A stretch of 64,000 nucleotides of DNA, from NCBI RefSeq assembly GCF_003258365.1, contig NZ_QHKM01000002.1, forward strand, positions 640,268 to 704,267. Direction: 5' to 3'. The DNA comes from Hymenobacter edaphi (GTDB lineage Bacteria > Bacteroidota > Bacteroidia > Cytophagales > Hymenobacteraceae). A program made the translations under genes and the position numbers. Under the pieces are notes generated by a model that saw only the letters and a list, made by a program, of their open reading frames with translations, made no database searches and had not been told where the DNA came from. Shown piece by piece: positions 63,087 to 64,000 of the stretch; within the stretch, counting starts at the first letter, position 1; every line of letters starts with the position of its first letter.

Positions 63087-63312
63087 AAACATTTAAGCGT
63101 AGTAGCAGCCAGAAAATCAGGGTCATACTAGTTGGCGAGGGGCGCAATCATGGAAATGTGTTCCCTGAGGCTTGCAAATGCAAAATCAACCTGCCACTTT
63201 TGCACTCCCAATCCGAGACGCGGATGGCCAAAACAGCTCTGGTAAGCTGCTTTGATGGTTGAAATCAAGACCAGCCAAGCCAACAAGAGCGAAAGAAATT
63301 CTTTCAACTCTC

Positions 63313-63344
63313 TTGACTTTTTCGAAGCGATGATGCTACCTTTG
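63313..63344 (+). promoter_or_regulatory. rRNA promoter P1
   Basis: TTG (63313-63315), 21 bases, TACCTTTG (63337-63344). A 15-base palindrome lies just upstream at 63291-63305. Confidence 0.78.
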
Positions 63345-63406
63345 CACCCCGCTTCAGCAGGAGGTGGCGAGGACAGCAGGCGGCGAAAAAAAAGGTGGTT
63401 GCGGTC

Positions 63407-63438
63407 TTGACACGAAAGGAAAGAAGTTCCGATCTTTG
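63407..63438 (+). promoter_or_regulatory. rRNA promoter P2
   Basis: TTG (63407-63409), 21 bases, GATCTTTG (63431-63438; one mismatch in TA). An eight-A run lies 13 bases upstream; a 7-bp hairpin (63443-63461) follows at the expected start. Confidence 0.7.
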
Positions 63439-63503
63439 CCCTCCGTTTCGCTGTGAAACGGCCGGTTGCCGAGAGCGACCAGAAAAAAACCTGGGCTTGG
63501 AAC

Positions 63504-63535
63504 TTGCAAAGTGGCGACCGAGTTTGCTACCTTTG
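63504..63535 (+). promoter_or_regulatory. rRNA promoter P3
   Basis: TTG (63504-63506), 21 bases, TACCTTTG (63528-63535). A seven-A run precedes it; an 8-bp perfect hairpin (63540-63560) begins at the expected start site. Confidence 0.8.
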
Positions 63536-63607
63536 CAGCCCGGTTCGAAACGCGAACCGGCTACGAAATAGAAAGCACGGGTCGGCGAAAAAAAAGTTGC
63601 TCCGGGG

Positions 63608-63639
63608 TTGGAAAGAAGAAGAAGAGCTTCTTACCTTTG
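63608..63639 (+). promoter_or_regulatory. rRNA promoter P4
   Basis: TTG (63608-63610), 21 bases, TACCTTTG (63632-63639). An eight-A run precedes it; the GCCGCG/CGCGGC hairpin at 63660-63676 follows. Confidence 0.8.
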
Positions 63640-63875
63640 CAACCCGAAACGAAAACAACGCCGCGAGCAGCGCGGCGCTACGAACACAACCGGTGTTCGA
63701 ACGTTCTTTGAGAGAGTGTTGAAAATGACAAGGTAGTAGCCGCTACTCGTTGTGAAACGGGGAATGGTGAACCAAGCGAAACGAACAAACCAATCCGGTC
63801 AGTTCGCCTTTCTTCGGAGAGGCCACGACAAAAGATTGCTAGGACAATCGCTGCTTTCATGCAGCAAACAAACTT

Positions 63876-64000
<125 letters not shown>

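Larger units (their letters stand above)
63087..63875 (+). other. rRNA promoter and leader region
   Basis: About 790 bases without a protein gene. It holds a GAAAGAA-A-TTCTTTC palindrome (63291-63305), four tandem promoters each preceded by an A-tract (P2, P3, P4) and followed by a short hairpin (63443-63461, 63540-63560, 63660-63676), and the leader with GTTCTTTGAGAGAGTG (63703-63718), a boxA-like or processing element seen in Bacteroidota rRNA leaders. Frames across this stretch lack bias and family identity. Confidence 0.75.

Noticed and set aside
63453..63722. Small plus-strand frames across the rRNA promoter array
   Set aside because: They overlap four promoter cores and hairpins, have no recognisable domain, and lie where transcription is expected to yield rRNA leader.

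Overview
The window is a chromosomal segment of a GC-rich Bacteroidota, most probably Hymenobacter or a close Cytophagales relative. The evidence is the start of a Bacteroidota-type 16S rRNA gene at the right edge, TTTG-N19-TAnnTTTG promoters (clearest before tRNA-His and metY), type IX secretion C-terminal signals, gliding-motility C-terminal domains, DUF2480, and long Pro/Ala-rich tails. Nothing indicates a prophage, plasmid, insertion sequence or CRISPR array; this is core chromosome with many lipoproteins and exported proteins.

Layout: 1-5.7 kb holds a flippase fragment, an enoyl-CoA hydratase, mscL and small envelope proteins. 6.0-9.0 kb is one very large hybrid two-component protein. 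9.2-14.4 kb (minus) is the rimP-nusA-infB operon. 14.5-21.6 kb (minus) carries two giant tandem paralogous secreted proteins. 21.7-32 kb (mostly plus) carries an endonuclease-like membrane protein, cysS, an M28 glutaminyl-cyclase-like lipoprotein, three alpha/beta hydrolases and an LD-carboxypeptidase. 31.9-36.4 kb (minus) is a methionine operon metY-metX-hom behind a consensus promoter, a SAM-I riboswitch and a short poly-cysteine reading frame. 37-45.5 kb has dxs, a YceI/HxlR divergent pair, upp and others. 45.8-53.2 kb has a DEAD-box helicase, tRNA-His, a PfkB kinase and an M61 peptidase. 53.3-58.1 kb has rpmH, rnpA, an S41 protease, tsaB and DUF2480. 58-63.1 kb has an APC permease and a beta-lactamase-fold hydrolase. 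From 63.3 kb four tandem promoters lead into the 16S rRNA gene.

The most interesting observation is in the metY leader. Downstream of a well-formed SAM-I aptamer is a tiny ORF, M-M-C-C-C-C-C-W-stop, followed at once by a hairpin and by mutually exclusive stems. This suggests a second, cysteine-sensing input on the same sulfur operon. Other signals are a modular array of four rRNA promoters (A-tract, promoter, 5' hairpin, repeated every 94-104 bp), a degenerate 21-bp tandem repeat before the DUF2480 gene, a dispersed family of GTCAT-type intergenic repeats, and a strong bias for glutamine right after signal-peptide cleavage in the same window that encodes a glutaminyl cyclase. Most protein functions are assigned from recognisable motifs; start codons were moved inward where a signal peptide, a family N terminus or a promoter argued for it.
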